Shown here one piece after another: positions 10,171 to 20,002 of a stretch of 64,000 nucleotides of DNA; within the stretch, counting starts at the first letter, position 1, and the number at the start of each line of letters is the position of its first letter. Source of the DNA: Ahaetulla prasina (lineage: Eukaryota > Chordata > Lepidosauria > Squamata > Colubridae); contig NC_080540.1 in assembly GCF_028640845.1 (NCBI RefSeq), positions 214,393,800 through 214,457,799 of the forward strand. Direction: 5' to 3'. A program made the position numbers and the translations under genes. Below the pieces are notes generated by a model. It was given only the letters and a program-made list of their open reading frames with translations, did no database searches and was not told the origin of the DNA.

Positions 10171-10429
10171 CCCCTCCGCCCCGCCCCTCATGACCACCGC
10201 CGCCGCCGCCATCAAGCGGCGGAAGCGCCGGAGGCCAGCCGCCGCCCCAAAACGAGCCGGCCGAGCTGGCAAAGCATGCCGGCAGCATTTGGGCTCGTTC
10301 TGCCGGCCCCGCTGTTCCGAGGGCAAAACCCTCTCCTGGGTCGGCTCTGCAGGTAGACTCGAGTATAAGCCGGGCGTTTTCAGCACAAAAACGTGCTGAA
10401 AAACTCGGCTTATACTCGAGTATATACGG

Positions 10430-10560
10430 TAGTGTTGCTGGCAGATGATGGTATATACCGTATTAGAGGAATAGCATATGAAGACTCTGTTAACCTTGTA
10501 TATAAAGTTGTTGGGACTTGTAATGACTTGCTGTTGGTATAAAAGTGTTGTGGGGAGGTG
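10430..10560. repeat. Unidentified old repeat, copy 1, right part
   Basis: It aligns to 50858-50990 with landmarks ATTAGAGGA, GTATAAAGTTGTTGGG / GTATGAAGTTGTTGGG and TGCTGTTGGT. It continues the left part at 780-1194 on the far side of the Tigger insertion. Confidence 0.6.
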
Positions 10561-10800
10561 GCATCTAGGTTTCTTGCAAGATATAGTTACCATATTAATT
10601 ATACCATACCACATTGCTTTTTGCTTGTAAGAATCTGCTTCAGATTGAGTGGTTGTCTATAGGTCGACATGGGTCTCTCACTGACTGCCTGAGACGGTAT
10701 GGTATCCAATACGCATTGCAGCTTATTAATAATGTGTCTGAGTGGCTTAAGCTGTGAACCATCTATCAAGTAGATCAGAACAAATGTGGTTGTACTAGAG

Positions 10801-11304
10801 CTGTGATGGCGAACCTATGGCACATGTGCCACAGCTGGTATGCGGAGCCCTTTCTGTGAGTACGCAACCCATTGCCCAGCTCTGCTCCACCACACATGCG
10901 TGCGTGCCTCCTGCCAGTCAGCTGGTTTTTGGGAAGTGCAGAGTGGTGCATGCGGGAGACATGCACACATGTGCAGCATCATGTGTGCATTGCATGGGGG
11001 GGTTGTGTACACATGCACAGGGGTGGGGGAGTGTGGTGCCCCCCCAGCCCATTTTTGGGCCCAGGAGGCTGCCAGGAGGCCTACTAGGCCCAAAACGGGT
11101 GGTGGGGGAATCGCGTGCACATGTACGAAGGGTAGGGGGAACATGGGGGGGGGGTCACGTGCACATACACAGGGGCAAGGGGAGCATGTGGGTCATGCAT
11201 GCATGCACAGGGGGCACATTGCATTATGGGTGACAGCACACGTGCATGCTATTGCACATGTGCACGCTTTTGGCACGCAAAGAAAAAAAGGTTAGGCATC
11301 ACTG
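10801..11304. mobile_element. hAT-type MITE
   Basis: The ends are GTGATGGCGAACCTATGGCA and, inverted, GGTTAGGCATCACTG. Imperfect 8-bp flanks TACTAGAG (10793-10800) and CACTAGAA (11305-11312) fit a hAT target duplication. The body is rich in GCACATGTGCA-like palindromic steps and has no real gene. Confidence 0.7.
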
Positions 11305-11315
11305 CACTAGAATGT

Positions 11316-11851
11316 TGTTGTGCCTCGTCTGCTTTCCCCGCAGCCGGGCCCGTCTTATCTGCTTCCGAACGCTGAGGAATGTTCCCCGCAGCCGGGCCCA
11401 TCTTATCTGCTTCCGAATGCTGAGGAATGTCCTAGCATGCCTCCCGGCCCCAGCCCAGGCCGAGGAAGAAGTGCCTCCATGCCCAGGCAAACGGAGCAAC
11501 TAGACCCCTCCCCCTCCCCCACAGCATGTGAGCCTGAGGAAGGTCAATTACCAACAGCTGCAGACTGGAGTGACCCTCGCTTCAGGAGAATTGATAGGCG
11601 GCGGCAACAGAAGGAAGGGAGGGGCACAGCCTGGATAAGTGCTGAGTCATGGAGCCACACCCCATGGCCTATATAAAGGATCTGCTTTCTGGCATTCTCT
11701 GAGTCAGGCAAAGTCTACCTTATCTTGCTGAAGTCACTTTCTGGTCTCCTGCCTGCCTTGAGAACTTTGCTAGGACTTTGGCAGAGCTGCAGAGGCACGC
11801 CTGATTCGGATTTCCCTGACCCAGCCGTCAGCGGAGGAGTGGGACACGACA
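11316..11851 (+). mobile_element. Solo LTR, family X, copy 1
   Basis: It begins TGTTGTGCCTCG and ends GGACACGACA, with an exact 5-bp duplication AATGT at 11311-11315 and 11852-11856. It has a TATA box (CCTATATAAAGG near 11669). An internal AGCCGGGCCC...TCTTATCTGCTTCCGAA block is repeated in tandem (about 11342-11420). No internal retroviral genes adjoin it. Related copies lie at 15031-15577 and 50150-50668. Confidence 0.9.
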
Positions 11852-12047
11852 AATGTATGACTATAAGCAATAGATTCTGAATGGAAGCTGGAAGAATGTA
11901 CAAACTGGCATTCATATGTCCATTGTATAATTTTACTGCGACATAGTGGAAGTGAACTTGTTCCATAGTTAAGTCAAGACTGAACTTCATAATGAGGTAG
12001 AAGTTCATGATGAGAAGAGGTTATGATGGAATTTGGTAAGAAGTGAT

Positions 12048-12170
12048 TTTCTCCTCGATTGCTGGGCCAGCAGTCAGATTAGGGATGACTACTGTCTGAT
12101 GACGACTGAGTCTGCCAGTTGAGAAGCTCCTCCTCTTCCTTCTGCTTCCCAGCTTTCAGATTCAGTCTGA
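12048..12170 (+). repeat. DIRS left inverted terminal repeat
   Basis: Its reverse complement matches 15943-16083 with scattered mismatches. The outermost TTTCTCCTCGATTGCTGG is complementary to the first half of the internal region at about 15744-15773. Confidence 0.9.
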
Positions 12171-12868
12171 TCAGACAAGGCCTAGCTTGCTGAGCTGCTG
12201 ACAAATTAATTCAAATTAATTTGATTGATTGCATTTGACAGGCTGTTTGGGCCATTTCAAGGAATTTCATTCTATCTGGTTTCTCCTTGCCAGTGTGAAG
12301 GGCTCATGCCTGATCCCGCTGAAGCTGCTTTGGGCGGAATAGCGGAGCCTCCCAGGGAGCTGGTAGAAGGCTTTGCTGATCCCAGCGTGAACGGCTCATG
12401 CCGAAAACCGCTGAAGGCTGCATTACAGCGGCAGCTCTACCAGCCGGTAGAGCTTCGGAGCGGCTTTCCTGGGCGCCGCCCACACGCCTGAACTCAATTT
12501 GGGGCTTTTGGAGGCTTCCGAGCCCCTACTGATTGTTTTGATAAGCCTAAGACTCCGCTTGGGGCTCTCGGTGGAATCCAATTCTCTGCTGATTCCCTGA
12601 CTCCGGTGGAAGCCACGCAGGAGGGAAAAGCAAGCCCTCGGCTTTTTCAAGCCTCGCGGGCACAATCACAGGCTCCCTCTGCTGAGGAAAATCACCAGAG
12701 CTTCATCACAGCAGCGGAGCAGCTAACAGATCTTCAAATTGGATTAGTGAGATCGCTCCTTTAGGGGTTTTATTTGGCACTAATTATTCTCTGTTTGGCA
12801 TAGGAGGAACTTAGAGTCGAAGACCAGAGGGCTAGCCTCCATTTTAACCCTACACATGGCAGTTTAGA
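12171..12868 (+). other. DIRS 5' internal region, no intact frame recognised
   Basis: This lies between the left terminal repeat and the gag-like frame. An 88-codon frame at 12225-12491 is present but has no motif I recognise. CTGATCCC...GCTGAAG-type segments recur at about 12305 and 12375, suggesting a short internal repeat. Confidence 0.5.
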
Positions 12869-13198
12869 GTGTCGAGAGGCTTCAAGATGGCCACCGTTAA
12901 TCCCAACCATCCTTCTAAGAGAAATCCACCTTCTGGAGAAGTCACAGGACCTTCTCTTTCTTCTAAGAGGGCCAAGGCTTCACAGCCACTTTCTTCTAAA
13001 ACAGCCAAGCCTTCCAAATCTGCAGAAAGGGAGGCTCTTAAAAGACATAAGACGATGGAAAAGGCCATTGAAAAGGCCATCCAAAATTCTACTCTTCTGC
13101 AGGCTTCACCTCATCCTTCACCTTCAGCTAGACAGTCCTCAGGGATAGATGCCCCGGTGATTCAGAGTTCTTTGGCCCCTTCACTAGCTCAAGGATAA
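12869..13198 (+). pseudogene. DIRS gag-like ORF
   Basis: An open frame of up to 109 codons whose first ATG is at 12887. The product is rich in serine, lysine and proline, with a lysine/alanine segment in the middle (SSKRAKASQ, then KRHKTMEKAIEKAI). It lies upstream of RT in the same orientation, where DIRS elements carry their gag-like gene. I see no zinc knuckle. It ends at TAA (13196-13198), and the following 200 bp contain several stops in all frames, so the gene is probably truncated. The assignment relies mainly on position. Confidence 0.55.
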
Positions 13199-13419
13199 AC
13201 ATCAGATTCTCCCCAATTTATCCCGTCGGTCGGACACCCGTCCTTCCACTTCTATGGCCTTTCGGCCCTATCGGGGCTAGAGCTATGGGGCTCAGGGTTC
13301 CGGCTCCATCGCTATTTCCAGTCCCGGCAAGGTCGGCCTCAGGACAGGCAAGGGGGTCCTAGTCAATGGGGAGCTTCCAAACGGCCCTTTTCCGGGGGCA
13401 GGGGTCGTCCCTACCGCAG

Positions 13420-14190
13420 ATACCGATGACAAATTTTTAGATCCTCCCATTGGGGGCCGCCTGGCCTTGTTTGCCAGCCAGTGGGAGATCACAAGCACAG
13501 ATGCTTGGGTGTTGGAGACGGTCCGGCTGGGCCTCTCCCTGGAATTCATCTCCACCGCCCCGACTCGATTTCTCCGATGCCCCCTTTTGCGGGATTGGAC
13601 GAAACGCCTCCTGCTGGAATCGGCAATAAACTATCTGCTAGAGATTTGAGCAATTCAGCCGCTTCCGCAGGATCAGCATGGGCAAGGCTTTTACTCTCGG
13701 CTGTTCATTATTCAGAAATCCTCGGGGAGATGGAGAGCGATTCTAGATCTAAAATCTTTGAACCGTTGGGTAGTTTATCGGCGGTTCAAGATGCAATCCC
13801 TCCAGACCATCTTGGAGGGGCTTCGTGAAGGGGACTTCCTCACATCAATCGATTTGATGGAGGCTTACCTCCACGTCCCCGTTCACCCCGCTTATCAGAA
13901 ATTTATGAGGTTTTGCCATGCGAGTCGGCACTACCAATATCGGGCTCTCCCATTCGGTCTGGCCTTGGCTCCTCGAGTGTTTGCCAAATTGATGGCCGCC
14001 AATAAGGATTCAGTTCTATTTGGACGATCTCCTTATCCAGTCCAGCTCGGAGCAACTAGCACAACGAGACCTGAATACAACCCTTCGGGTCTTGAGAGCC
14101 CACGGTTTTTCCATCAACATGGCCAAGAGCCACTTGGTACTGACGACTTGCATCCAACACTGGGGGCAATCATAGATACCTTGATCAGCA
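13420..14190 (+). pseudogene. DIRS reverse transcriptase, frameshifted
   Basis: Homology to DIRS-type RT runs through at least three frames. The first, near 13440-13649, has GGRLALFASQWE, DAWVLETV and TRFLRCPLLRDW. The second, 13740-14010, has LNRWVVYRRFKMQSL, FLTSIDLMEAYLHVPVHP (first catalytic Asp) and YRALPFGLALAPRVF. The third, from about 14011, has FYLDDLLIQSS with the YxDD box, then LRVLRAHGFSINMAKSHLV. The frame breaks near 13650-13700 and 14005. After about 14190 the expected RNase H and methyltransferase regions are absent, since the sequence passes within about 80 bp to recombinase homology. RT would copy the element RNA. Confidence 0.88.
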
Positions 14191-14263
14191 CAGTGTTTCT
14201 ACATTCGCTGCCTGGTGCACTAAGAGGGAGTTGGTGCCCACAGAAGCGTCCACCACATGAATA

Positions 14264-15030
14264 TTGGATTTCATACAAGACGGACTGGATGCGGGACTGG
14301 CTCCGAATACACTAGGCAAGCAGGTAGTCGCTCTCTCATCTATTCGGGTTTGCAGTGCCAGGGGTCCCCTCTCTCAGGTTCCCCTCATCCGTGAATTTGT
14401 ACGGACTGCCACCAACCTCAGTCCTTCCCCTCCCATCGTTATCCCACATGGGATCTTTCCAAAGTTCTCAACACCCTCACCAAGGCCCCCTTCGAGCCTT
14501 TGTGGGAGGTTGGACTAAAATTTTTATCTTATAAAGTAGCATTCTTGGTAGCTATCACATCTGCCCGCCAGATCTCAGAATTGGCAGCCTTCTCCATGAG
14601 ACCGGACCTTTGTGTTTTCCACATGGACAGGGTAATCCTTAGGTTGGACCCCACCTTTTTGCCTAAAGTCAACACGCCGTTCCACAGGGCCCAGGAATTG
14701 GTTCTCCCCAATTTATGCCCTAGTCCATCTCCTGGAACACTCGTGGCATACCCTTGATGTCCGCAGAGCCCTCCGTATATACTTTAAATGGACCTCCTCT
14801 ATCCGGAGAATGGAGGTGCTCTTTATTTCCTTCCAGCTGGTGGCCTTGGGTCACAAGGTCTCCTCCCCCACTCTAGGTCGATGGCTTCGGGCAACTATTG
14901 CCACGGCCTATACATCCCAAGCCCTACCCATTCCCCGTCACATCAGAGCCCACTCAACCCGCAGTGTCGCTACCTCGGCAGCCTGGCTACGCAGCCCTCC
15001 TTAGAGGAGGTCTGCAGGGCGGCCACATGG
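14264..15030 (+). pseudogene. DIRS tyrosine recombinase, N-terminal and central part
   Basis: The recombinase starts in DFIQDGLDAGLAPNTL (from 14264) and continues with PLSQVPLIREFVRTATNLS. It then changes frame near 14490 into LKFLSYKVAFLVAITSARQI, SELAAFSMRPD and LRLDPTFLPKVNTPFHRAQELVLPN. After another frame change come LGRWLRATIATAYTSQALPIP and RAHSTRSVATSAAW. The Arg in the SAR...SELA block and the HxxR of HSTRS are catalytic positions of tyrosine recombinases. The frame is cut at 15030 by a solo LTR. The enzyme would insert the circular DNA intermediate without target duplication. Confidence 0.9.
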
Positions 15031-15577
15031 TGTTGTGTCTCGCCCGCTCCCCCTGCCGCAGCCGGGCCCCTCTTATCTCCTGCCGGACGCTGATAGTTCG
15101 GAAGAATGTCCTGGCATGCCTCCAGGCCCCAGCCCTGGCACCATGTCCGGACAGGCCGAACAAGACGAAGGGCCTGACGTGCTTTCAACCCCCAGTCCTG
15201 GCACCATGCCCAGGCAAACGGAGCAACTAAACCCCTCCCCCACAGCATGTGAGCCTGAAGAATATGAAGCCAGATTACCAACAGCTGGAGGCTGGAGAGA
15301 TCCTCGCTTCCAGAGACTTGAGAGGCGACGTCAGCAAAAGGAAGGGAGGGGCAGGCCTGGATAAGTGCTGAGTCATGGAGCCACACCCCATGGCCTATAT
15401 AAAGGATCTGCTTTCTGGCATTCTCTGAGTCAGGCAAAGTCTAACTTGGATTGCTGAAGTCACTTCCTGGTCTCCTGCCTGCCTTGAGAACTCTGATAGG
15501 ACTTTGGCAGAGCTGCAGAGGCACACTTGATACGGACATCCCCGACCCGGCCGTCAGCGGAGGAGTGGGACACGCCA
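15031..15577 (+). mobile_element. Solo LTR, family X, copy 2, inside DIRS recombinase
   Basis: It begins TGTTGTGTCTCG and ends ACACGCCA, with an exact duplication CATGG at 15026-15030 and 15578-15582. It has the same TATA box (CCTATATAAAGG) and downstream TGGCATTCTCTGAGTCAGGC as copy 1. It separates the HSTRS block of the DIRS recombinase from its C-terminal Tyr block, so it inserted after the DIRS element. Confidence 0.93.
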
Positions 15578-15681
15578 CATGGTCTTCTCCGTCCCTGTTT
15601 ATTCGGCACTACAAATTTGATAGATTCGCCTTGGCTGAGGTGGCATTTGGCCATAGGGTTCTTCAAAGAGTTCATACATGA
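15578..15681 (+). pseudogene. DIRS tyrosine recombinase, C-terminal part
   Basis: Directly after the solo LTR and the repeated CATGG, the frame continues the recombinase: W(S)SPSLFIRHYKFDRFALAE, then VAFGHRVLQRVHT and a stop at 15679-15681. The Tyr in RHYK is the expected nucleophile. Removing the LTR and one copy of CATGG rejoins it to the ATW codons before 15030. This supports one original gene split by the insertion. Confidence 0.9.
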
Positions 15682-15734
15682 TCGGCCTCGTCGGACCCAA
15701 TTCATCCCTCCCTATAGGGTAGCAGCCTTGGCAT

Positions 15735-15826
15735 GTCCCCAATCTGACTGCTGGCCCAGCAGTTGAGGAGAAAGGGCGTTGGCTCACCTGAACGCATCTT
15801 CTAGCGATTGCAGGGCCAGCAGTCAG
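15735..15826 (+). repeat. DIRS internal complementary region
   Basis: The first half (CTGACTGCTGGCCCAGCAGT and GAGGAG) is complementary to the left outer end and the second half (GGCGTTGGCTCACCTGA, then CGATTGCAGGGCCAGCAG) to the right outer end. The halves join at AAA (15771-15773). In DIRS elements this region is thought to template completion of both ends of the circular DNA. Confidence 0.9.
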
Positions 15827-15942
15827 CCCCACCCTGGTTGTTCTCACTGGTCCTCCGGGGGATCCATTAGGAGTCTAGCATTGGGGGGGGTGTACTAACC
15901 ATATCATTGCAACTCAGCATGTCAGTCTGCCATAACTCCTTC

Positions 15943-16083
15943 ATCTGAAAACTGGGAAGCAGAAGGAAGAGGAGGAGCTTCTCAACTGGCAGACTTAGTC
16001 ATCATCAGACAAGGAGTCATCCCCAATCTGACTGCTGGCCCTGCAATCGATAGAAGATGCATTCAGGTGAGCCAACGCCCTTT
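15943..16083 (-). repeat. DIRS right inverted terminal repeat
   Basis: It matches the complement of 12048-12170 and ends CCAACGCCCTTT. Its outermost about 40 bp are unique to this end and complementary to the second half of the internal region. Confidence 0.9.
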
Positions 16084-19000
16084 CTATTAAAAAGGAACAT
16101 TCTGAAAGTTAGGAACTATTTTAAAGAGTAACAGTTGGAGTAGAAAAAAAGAATTTTCATCAAATTTACAAGAAAAGGCTGGGCATCAGGAAAATTGTCT
16201 AAAATGATCTGGTTAAATTTATCATATAAATACAGACATACATTTACCAAAGTTGTATATAAACACGTCATATGTTAGGAAAGTTGTAAATGAGAAATTG
16301 AGGTGAATTATTGATGTGCCACCAAGTGGTTTTCAACTAATAGCAATTACATATATAGATTTTCTTCCTGATGACCTATTCCCAACCTGGGCTTGCAGGT
16401 CTTCCAACTGTGTATACATTACCCCTGTAAGCCAATTGGTCATAATTTTCTTATCTTTCTATCTTTCCTAGCATTAGAGCCTTGTCTCAAAAGCTCAGTC
16501 TTCACATAACATGTCTAAAGTTGGATTTTGAACCTGGCCATTTATTTCTCCAATGAGAAATCTTGAGCTGATTTGTTTGATAATCCATTAGTCTGTTTTC
16601 TTGCGTATTCATGGTAAACCTCAGTTCTTTTTCTATCCTGCTCTTCAAAGTCAAGATGTGAATTATACCGCTTCAAAAATAATTCTTCAAAGAGAAACAG
16701 AACTTTGCCTTACTAATTTGTTCAGTATTGTACTTAGAGTAGATTCATGCTATCAGAACTCTTCTTATTATATTTTCTTGATACGTTTGATGGCTATTTT
16801 GATGAACACATAGTATGAGATCTGGTTAAATAAATACCCACTTTGGGGCTGGAAGTAATAATTGATAGTTTAAAATGAATTCTCTTAAATCTAATCGCTG
16901 TTTTGTCTTGTTCATTACTGTTAGCATAATCAATATTGCTGGTGGGCAGTCTGATGAATTTGGTAATGGTGTACTGAGGAAATCTCCCAACTCTTTTATT
17001 TCTATAAGCTACTGTTCTTGAGGTGTCACATTTCTTAGATAAAAATTGCAAGGCTATACCTCATTTTGTATGGCAAAACCTAGTCCGAAACAATTTGGTT
17101 GTTTCTGTTATTCTTCACCAAAATATTTCTGCTATGATACTTACTGCCATAGAAATACCCATAAACTTTCCAGGTGTTTAGAATGAAGAGGTTGGCAGTA
17201 AAATATTAATGATGCAGTTTTTCTGAGTAAAGTTTATTCTGGAGAAAAAAAAAAATCTTCAAATGGCTTACCATCGTGAAAATGAACTTCATATAGTTAT
17301 GTCACTAAATTCATTGTGATGTTTATTTCAGACTTCAGGGATTGGAAAAATAAGATTTTGTTCCGAATAGTAATGCACCAATTCATATGTTTCTGTCGAT
17401 CCCAACGTGATTTCATCTGGAGAGTTGTCTTGATAAAAGCTTTAAAAGTAAAATGGATTTCCTCAAATATTTATTTCAGTCATATGCATTTTGTGAAGCT
17501 GGCACTCTGAACTGTGTCTGCTTCTTTTCCCTCTGGTTAGGAAGCATTCATTTAATCATCCCAAGTCCTCAGGCTAAGTCAAGGTAATGACCTTTCCCTA
17601 GTTGTCTTTAGAGAAAATGCTTGCATTTTTTATGAGTTGTAGACTCCATGTCTTACAAATTTGGCTGTGGCATGAAATTATACTTTTTTTTATGTGGTGC
17701 ATTGATCAGTCTAGTTCACTATAGTTTATGCTAGTATTCCCAGTTAGTATTCCCAGTGAATATATTGGGGCTATAATCTCCAGAATTTCCAACAAAAAAA
17801 ATTCTTTTTATTGTAAAAGTTTTATTTTCATTTTTTAAAGACAAACAAACATATAATACATTTTTTCTGAATAGAGTATTGACCGAGTCAAAATACCTAC
17901 AGCTTATTTTCCCCAAATTTAATTTATATAATTTAATTTCTGCTGCTTTTATTCTTTATCTACTTCCTTTTTATCTCTATTTTATATTTAATATATAATC
18001 AAGATTACTATCACCCTAACCTCCTAATCTTAATCTCCTTTTATTTCAATCTTTTATTTCTCCGTCTCATATATATGTTTCCAATACTTCTTTAGTCTAT
18101 TGAAACCCTTTAAATTAAACACAATCACTTTAATATTTACACTTATTTCTGAATATCCATTGTTTTCTAAAGGTGGAACAGATTATCATATCTAATTTCC
18201 TTATTACAACAAACAAAATTCTTGAGAGTGTCTGGGGATTCTGAGAATTTCCAAGATACAGAAATATGACAACATATGACTATCGATTTTAGAAATGATC
18301 TGAAGCACATACTGGTTTTCTGGAATTTGAAATCAGATTAGGAGATTATTCTAATCCACTTTGAACATGCTCTATCCTATTTATAGGCTATTGCATAGAG
18401 GATGGGTGTGCAGGTATGTCATTAGCTTTGTTTCACACTTCCAGCCTGACATCCAAAAGGGAAACTAGAACACCTCTGATGTGTTGAGCTGTACCTGTCA
18501 CTTTTATTCTCACATCTTATTACCAGTTTTCTCCCTCCAGTTGTTAACTTGGAAACATGAAAAGCAAGTTGTGTCTTCGTCCAAAAGCAGCATTTCAAGC
18601 AAGGAGACCCTTTCCTATTATTTTATTGTTCATTGGCACAACCTAATCTCTGATGAACGTATTTCAGATGAAGTTTATGAACATACTTAAACTCTGAAAT
18701 TTAGAATGGAAGGTAACCTCTTTTCAGAGCAGAGTTTATTGGGAATAAAGTCCTTCTCCTGTCATATATTATCTTCCTTTTTCCCATGATGAGAATCTGA
18801 AATCTTACCCCTTGTATCATTGTTTGTTGGAGCTATTAATACAGGATTTTGCCTCAAGTTCCTTTCCACAGGACTTGATTTCTGAAGCCAGGAGGCATTA
18901 TTTATCGCTTAGCATTGTCACTAAAACAGTAAACCTGAGTATCTTGATTTAAAGCATTGACTTATTCGTTAATGAGGAACTTATTTCCTTGTTGTTTGTA

Positions 19001-19619
19001 GGTTTGGCAGAATTCTCCAAGACTATAAAACTTTGGATTGAGGATCTTCCCTCAAAAGGGAATGACAAATTATGTCCATAACACAATTTCTCATTCTTCT
19101 GTCTCTTCTTTGTCTTTCCTATGGGGGGAACATCTGCAGGTTTTGGACTGGTTGCTCCCATGTCTCTTACATGATTTTTGTGAGAATCTCTGTGTTTGTG
19201 TGTGCATGTGTGTGTATAGGAAGTCATCTCACTCTGAATATATGTAGATATGCTGAGCTCTCTAAATTTTGTAAGAAGTAACGTGGACACATGATAAAGT
19301 TAGCAAGTTACAAGGTCAAGGGCAAGAGCTTGAAATTGGCTTGATAAAGAAGTGCATATGATAATAAAAGAATCTTCAAGGTATGCTGAAGCCTACAAAT
19401 GCAATATAATGCATTTTAATAATGCAATATAAATATCAGGATGAATTTGTTGAAGGTTGGGAGCTTGGGGGACTTCCCTGCTGATACCTGTTTTCAAATT
19501 AAAACTTCTGTGATAATAAACATAAACTGAGTTTGGACTAGAATTTCTTCCATGAAAGCATGCAGCTAACAGCTGACGTTCCTAGGTGCATAGGAAATAG
19601 TTGTCAAAATTCGGGTTAA
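16084..19619. other. AT-rich unannotated DNA
   Basis: I see no gene in this stretch. A degenerate stretch at about 16312-16560 resembles an old squamate LINE-like repeat (CCACCAAGTGGTTTTCAACT and AACATGTCTAAAGTTGGA), but I cannot place its family. A short (GT)n-like run occurs near 19195-19215. Confidence 0.45.
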
Positions 19620-20002
19620 TGTCAGGGTTCCAAGTAACACCCCCAACAAAAGAAGACTCTCAGCTTGAGTTTCCTCAAAGTTCCACTTTATTAGAGATGT
19701 CATATTGGCACATCTGGGAAAACCCAAATCTGGAAGTTTCCAGGTTTTCCCCACCCAAGTGAAAGTCTAAGTCCCTGCCTAGCATCCACATGTCCATCAC
19801 TGGTCCAATCATCCACCGTCCAAACTAGAGATACCTCCCACTCATCCGACTCCAGGTGCCAGGGCAAGGCGTCCTTGACTCTCTGAGAAAGAATGTTATT
19901 GTGACTACCCATCCTCTTTGAAATCCCCCCTCCCATTTTCCCACAGTAGAAAATGTGGCAGGCCTGAAGGCCCAAATGTAAAAGATGGCTTCCAGGGCTG
20001 AC
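19620..20002 (-). mobile_element. Solo LTR, endogenous-retrovirus-like
   Basis: On the minus strand it begins TGTCAGCCCTGGAAGC and ends GAACCCTGACA, that is TG...CA with short inverted termini. A polyadenylation signal (AATAAAGTGG on the minus strand, near 19690) sits about 65 bp before the 3' end. No genes adjoin it. I could not find a clear target duplication, so the exact ends are less sure. Confidence 0.7.

Larger units (their letters stand above)
1195..10429 (-). mobile_element. Tigger/pogo-type DNA transposon (Tc1/mariner superfamily), with nested Gypsy
   Basis: Both ends carry the inverted terminal sequence CCGTATATACTCGAG followed by TATAAGCCGA, with a TA dinucleotide at each side (1193-1194 and 10430-10431), as expected for Tc1/mariner elements. 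The core motif CTCGAGTATAAGC recurs subterminally (about 1275 on the left, about 10357 on the right), plausibly as extra transposase binding sites. The transposase lies on the minus strand at 6019-7372. The element also contains a Gypsy retrotransposon (1342-5887), an (ATT)n run and a GC-rich tandem array at 9333-10170. Without the Gypsy insert it is about 4.7 kb, longer than a usual 2.5-3 kb Tigger. Confidence 0.85.
12048..16083 (+). mobile_element. DIRS retrotransposon (tyrosine-recombinase type), near-complete structure, decayed
   Basis: Inverted terminal repeats are seen at 12048-12170 and 15943-16083 (shared GAAGCAGAAGGAAGAGGAGG and CTTCTCAACTGGCAGAC on the right, their complement on the left). 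An internal complementary region at about 15735-15826 matches the complement of the left outer end followed by the complement of the right outer end. They join at AAA (15771-15773), which corresponds to the TTT present at both element ends. Internal frames show an RT of DIRS type and a tyrosine recombinase. This is the DIRS1-type layout. A solo LTR (15031-15577) interrupts it. Confidence 0.93.

Noticed and set aside
9246..10614. Long overlapping open frames on both strands (up to 296 codons)
   Set aside because: They are made of the GC-rich tandem array. The products are low-complexity Pro/Arg/Ser repeats that repeat with the DNA unit and match no family.
10815..11295. Frames of 109-151 codons in the hAT MITE at 10801
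   Set aside because: They depend on CACATG/GTGCA-rich low-complexity sequence and have no transposase motif.
11316..15577. One LTR retrotransposon with LTRs at 11316 and 15031
   Set aside because: The two LTRs have different 5-bp duplications on each side, and the DNA between is a DIRS element plus flank.
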